From contig QCGU01000001.1 of assembly GCA_003278165.1 (NCBI GenBank), forward strand, positions 16,645-80,644: a DNA stretch of 64,000 nt. Reading direction: 5' to 3'. Under the pieces are notes generated by a model. That model saw only the letters and a list, made by a program, of their open reading frames with translations. It was not told where the DNA came from and ran no database searches. Position 1 is the first letter of the stretch; each line of letters begins with the position of its first letter. The position numbers were made by a program, and so were the translations under genes. Below, piece after piece: positions 62,573 through 64,000 of this stretch. This DNA is from Pelagibacteraceae bacterium AG-390-A02. Lineage in GTDB: Bacteria > Pseudomonadota > Alphaproteobacteria > Pelagibacterales > Pelagibacteraceae.

Positions 62573-64000
62573 AATTAAATATTTTTAAATACTTTTTATT
62601 ATTTCTAGGATTTTTAATATCACTTATAATTTATTTAAGCATTTTTGGAATAGAAACCGACAAATTTAATCAACAGTTAAAAGACACAGTTGTTCAAAGT
62701 AATAATAATTTGGATGTATCTTTAAAAAAAGTAAAATTAATTCTTGATCCTCTTAAACTTAAAATAAATGCAAAAACTATTGGTGCAAAAATCTATTATG
62801 CAAATAGAGCACTTGAGCTCGAATATATAAAAACTCAAGTATCACTTGATTCTATTCTTAAAAATAAATTAGTTTCCTCTAATTTTGAGGTAGCAACAAA
62901 GTCAATATTATTAAAAGATTTTGTGAAATTTATAAGAGCCACAAGTAACAAACCAGAATTATTAATTTTGGAAACCTTTATTAAAAAAGGACATGTAATT
63001 TTTGATTTAAGTCTTAACTTAGATCAAAATGGAAAAATTAAAAATGATTACAAAATTAAAGGATTATTGAAAGATGGAAAATTTAAATTTTTTAATGGAT
63101 TAGATATTAATAATATTAATTTTTTATTTAACATAGAAAAAGACAAATATTTATTTGAAGATATTAAATTTGCATCAGATCAAATTGATTTTACATCTAA
63201 ATTATTAACAGTTAATAAAAAGAATAATAATCACTACGTAGAAGGTAAAATTCAAAATTCTGAGGCAGTTTTATCAGATAATTTAATTAACATATTAAAT
63301 TTAAATTTAAATAATTTTAATTTTAAAAATACCAAGTTTAGTTCTGAGAATAATTTCAAATTTGAAATAAATAATAAATTTAAATTAAATAATATAAAAA
63401 TAAACTCTGATATAAATCTTAAAAAAATTATTTATAATGATAATTTGATTTCGAATTACCTTTTAAACCAAAATAAAGAAATTTTATTAGATAACCATAA
63501 ATTAAATTTAATTTATGAAGACAAAGTTCTTTTAGGTGATGGAGTAGGTGAGCTAAAGTTAGAAAATAAAACTAATAAAATTGAGTATACTTTTAAAAAA
63601 GATCAAAATAACTTTGAATTTGGAACTAGTTTAAATATTAAAAAAGGAACATTTAAAAATCAAAAAATTATCCAAGAATATTTTCCACTGATTAAGGATC
63701 AAATAAATATTGAAAATCATAAAATAAATTTAAATTATAAAAATAAAGATTTTACTCTGAAAGGTGAAGGTAAAGTAAAATTTAATAAAGATTTAAATTA
63801 TATTAAATACTCTTACAGCAAAAATGATAAAGATTTTGAATTTATTTCAGATATTAATTTAAAAAGTATTGATTTAAAAAATCAAGAATTTTTTAAGCAA
63901 TTTTTTCCATCTACTAAAAAATTTCTCAACCTTCAAAATCATAAACTCAATATTAAATACAAAAAAGACTCATTAACTCTTTCAGGAAATGGAAATATAA
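62569..64000 (+). CDS. AsmA-like envelope protein, N-terminal part, cut by window edge
   Basis: An open frame from the ATG at 62569 (overlapping the prfB stop by 4 bases) to the end of the window, at least 477 residues with no stop seen. An N-terminal membrane helix (about 5-24) precedes a beta-strand-rich, Lys/Asn-rich periplasmic region, as in AsmA/YhdP/DUF3971-type proteins, which bridge inner and outer membrane in phospholipid transport. From about residue 309 a 74-residue unit repeats. Family assignment rests on layout, not on a strong motif. Confidence 0.6.
   Translation, partial: MKLNIFKYFLLFLGFLISLIIYLSIFGIETDKFNQQLKDTVVQSNNNLDVSLKKVKLILDPLKLKINAKTIGAKIYYANRALELEYIKTQVSLDSILKNKLVSSNFEVATKSILLKDFVKFIRATSNKPELLILETFIKKGHVIFDLSLNLDQNGKIKNDYKIKGLLKDGKFKFFNGLDINNINFLFNIEKDKYLFEDIKFASDQIDFTSKLLTVNKKNNNHYVEGKIQNSEAVLSDNLINILNLNLNNFNFKNTKFSSENNFKFEINNKFKLNNIKINSDINLKKIIYNDNLISNYLLNQNKEILLDNHKLNLIYEDKVLLGDGVGELKLENKTNKIEYTFKKDQNNFEFGTSLNIKKGTFKNQKIIQEYFPLIKDQINIENHKINLNYKNKDFTLKGEGKVKFNKDLNYIKYSYSKNDKDFEFISDINLKSIDLKNQEFFKQFFPSTKKFLNLQNHKLNIKYKKDSLTLSGNGNI
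63493..64000 (+). repeat. Degenerate 74-residue (222-base) repeat in the AsmA-like protein
   Basis: Units beginning NHKLNLIY, NHKINLNY and NHKLNIKY start at 63493, 63715 and 63937, exactly 222 bases apart; the third is cut by the window end. Within units the pattern LxGxGxxK, FEF, (E/Q)(Y/F)FP recurs at equal positions. DNA identity is low, unlike the lptD repeat, so this is an old, diverged repeat and probably a structural unit of a long beta groove. Confidence 0.8.

Noticed and set aside
1-64000. tRNA, rRNA, insertion sequences, replication origin
   Set aside because: Reading both strands I found no cloverleaf, rRNA segment, transposase, terminal inverted repeats or DnaA-box cluster that I could support.

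Overview
The window is a piece of a very small, strongly AT-rich alphaproteobacterial chromosome. Gene content and style point to a SAR11-type (Pelagibacterales) marine bacterium. Genes are packed with gaps of a few bases or with overlaps, coding sequence is rich in Lys, Asn and Ile, and no tRNA, rRNA, insertion sequence, prophage or CRISPR array is visible. Several neighbourhoods are classic alphaproteobacterial ones: rpsF-rpsR-rplI-dnaB; fabD-fabG-acpP-gmk; lptF-lptG-lptD-surA-pdxA-rsmA; aroQ-accB-accC; and NDUFA12-DUF2155. The taxonomic call is inferred from this style and synteny, not from a marker-gene search.

Layout. 1-1768: an SDR fragment, a TspO-like membrane protein and a FOXRED1-like FAD oxidoreductase. 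1769-11276: a formate dehydrogenase island. On the minus strand lie an Fe-S scaffold-like protein, an HPP membrane protein, fdhD, a fused gamma-beta (diaphorase) subunit, the molybdenum catalytic subunit and SelO. The molybdenum cofactor genes mobA and moeA run divergently. 11326-15628: a guanidino/amino-acid cluster with a DMT transporter, a clear creatinase, a glycine amidinotransferase and a threonine aldolase. 15880-22902: a DhaK/DhaL kinase pair converging on a phyH, TPR-glycosyltransferase and two Gfo/Idh dehydrogenase operon, then a MOSC protein. 22997-34977: a long minus-strand series running from rpsF, rpsR, rplI and dnaB through an RND-type exporter, cvpA, purF, a PhnZ-like HD protein, gshA and gshB to two transporters. 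35065-37653: fatty-acid genes and gmk. 37642-45343: outer-membrane biogenesis genes. 45404-50589: pepA (frameshifted), ndk, purN/purM, a DUF2066-like secreted protein and an Hda-like protein. 50590-62572: aspS, a free-standing NrdJ-type TSCPD protein, complex I subunit NDUFA12, accBC, aroQ, thiS/thiG, RNase E, PBP1A and prfB with its programmed frameshift. 62569-64000: the start of a large AsmA-like envelope protein.

How the genes work together. The formate dehydrogenase set with its cofactor and Fe-S maturation genes fits oxidation of C1 compounds for energy. Creatinase would release sarcosine and urea from creatine, or a related guanidino acid; this and the amidinotransferase would feed the glycine/sarcosine pool. 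gshAB supplies glutathione. The lpt-surA series and PBP1A build the envelope.

Most unusual points: the creatinase/amidinotransferase/threonine aldolase cassette; a free-standing B12-reductase TSCPD domain; a pepA gene broken by one base at a UUU-UGA site resembling the prfB frameshift site; an exact 180-bp tandem repeat inside lptD; an RNase E without its zinc-link cysteines; and tail-to-tail gene pairs that nearly all abut or overlap, leaving no room for terminators.
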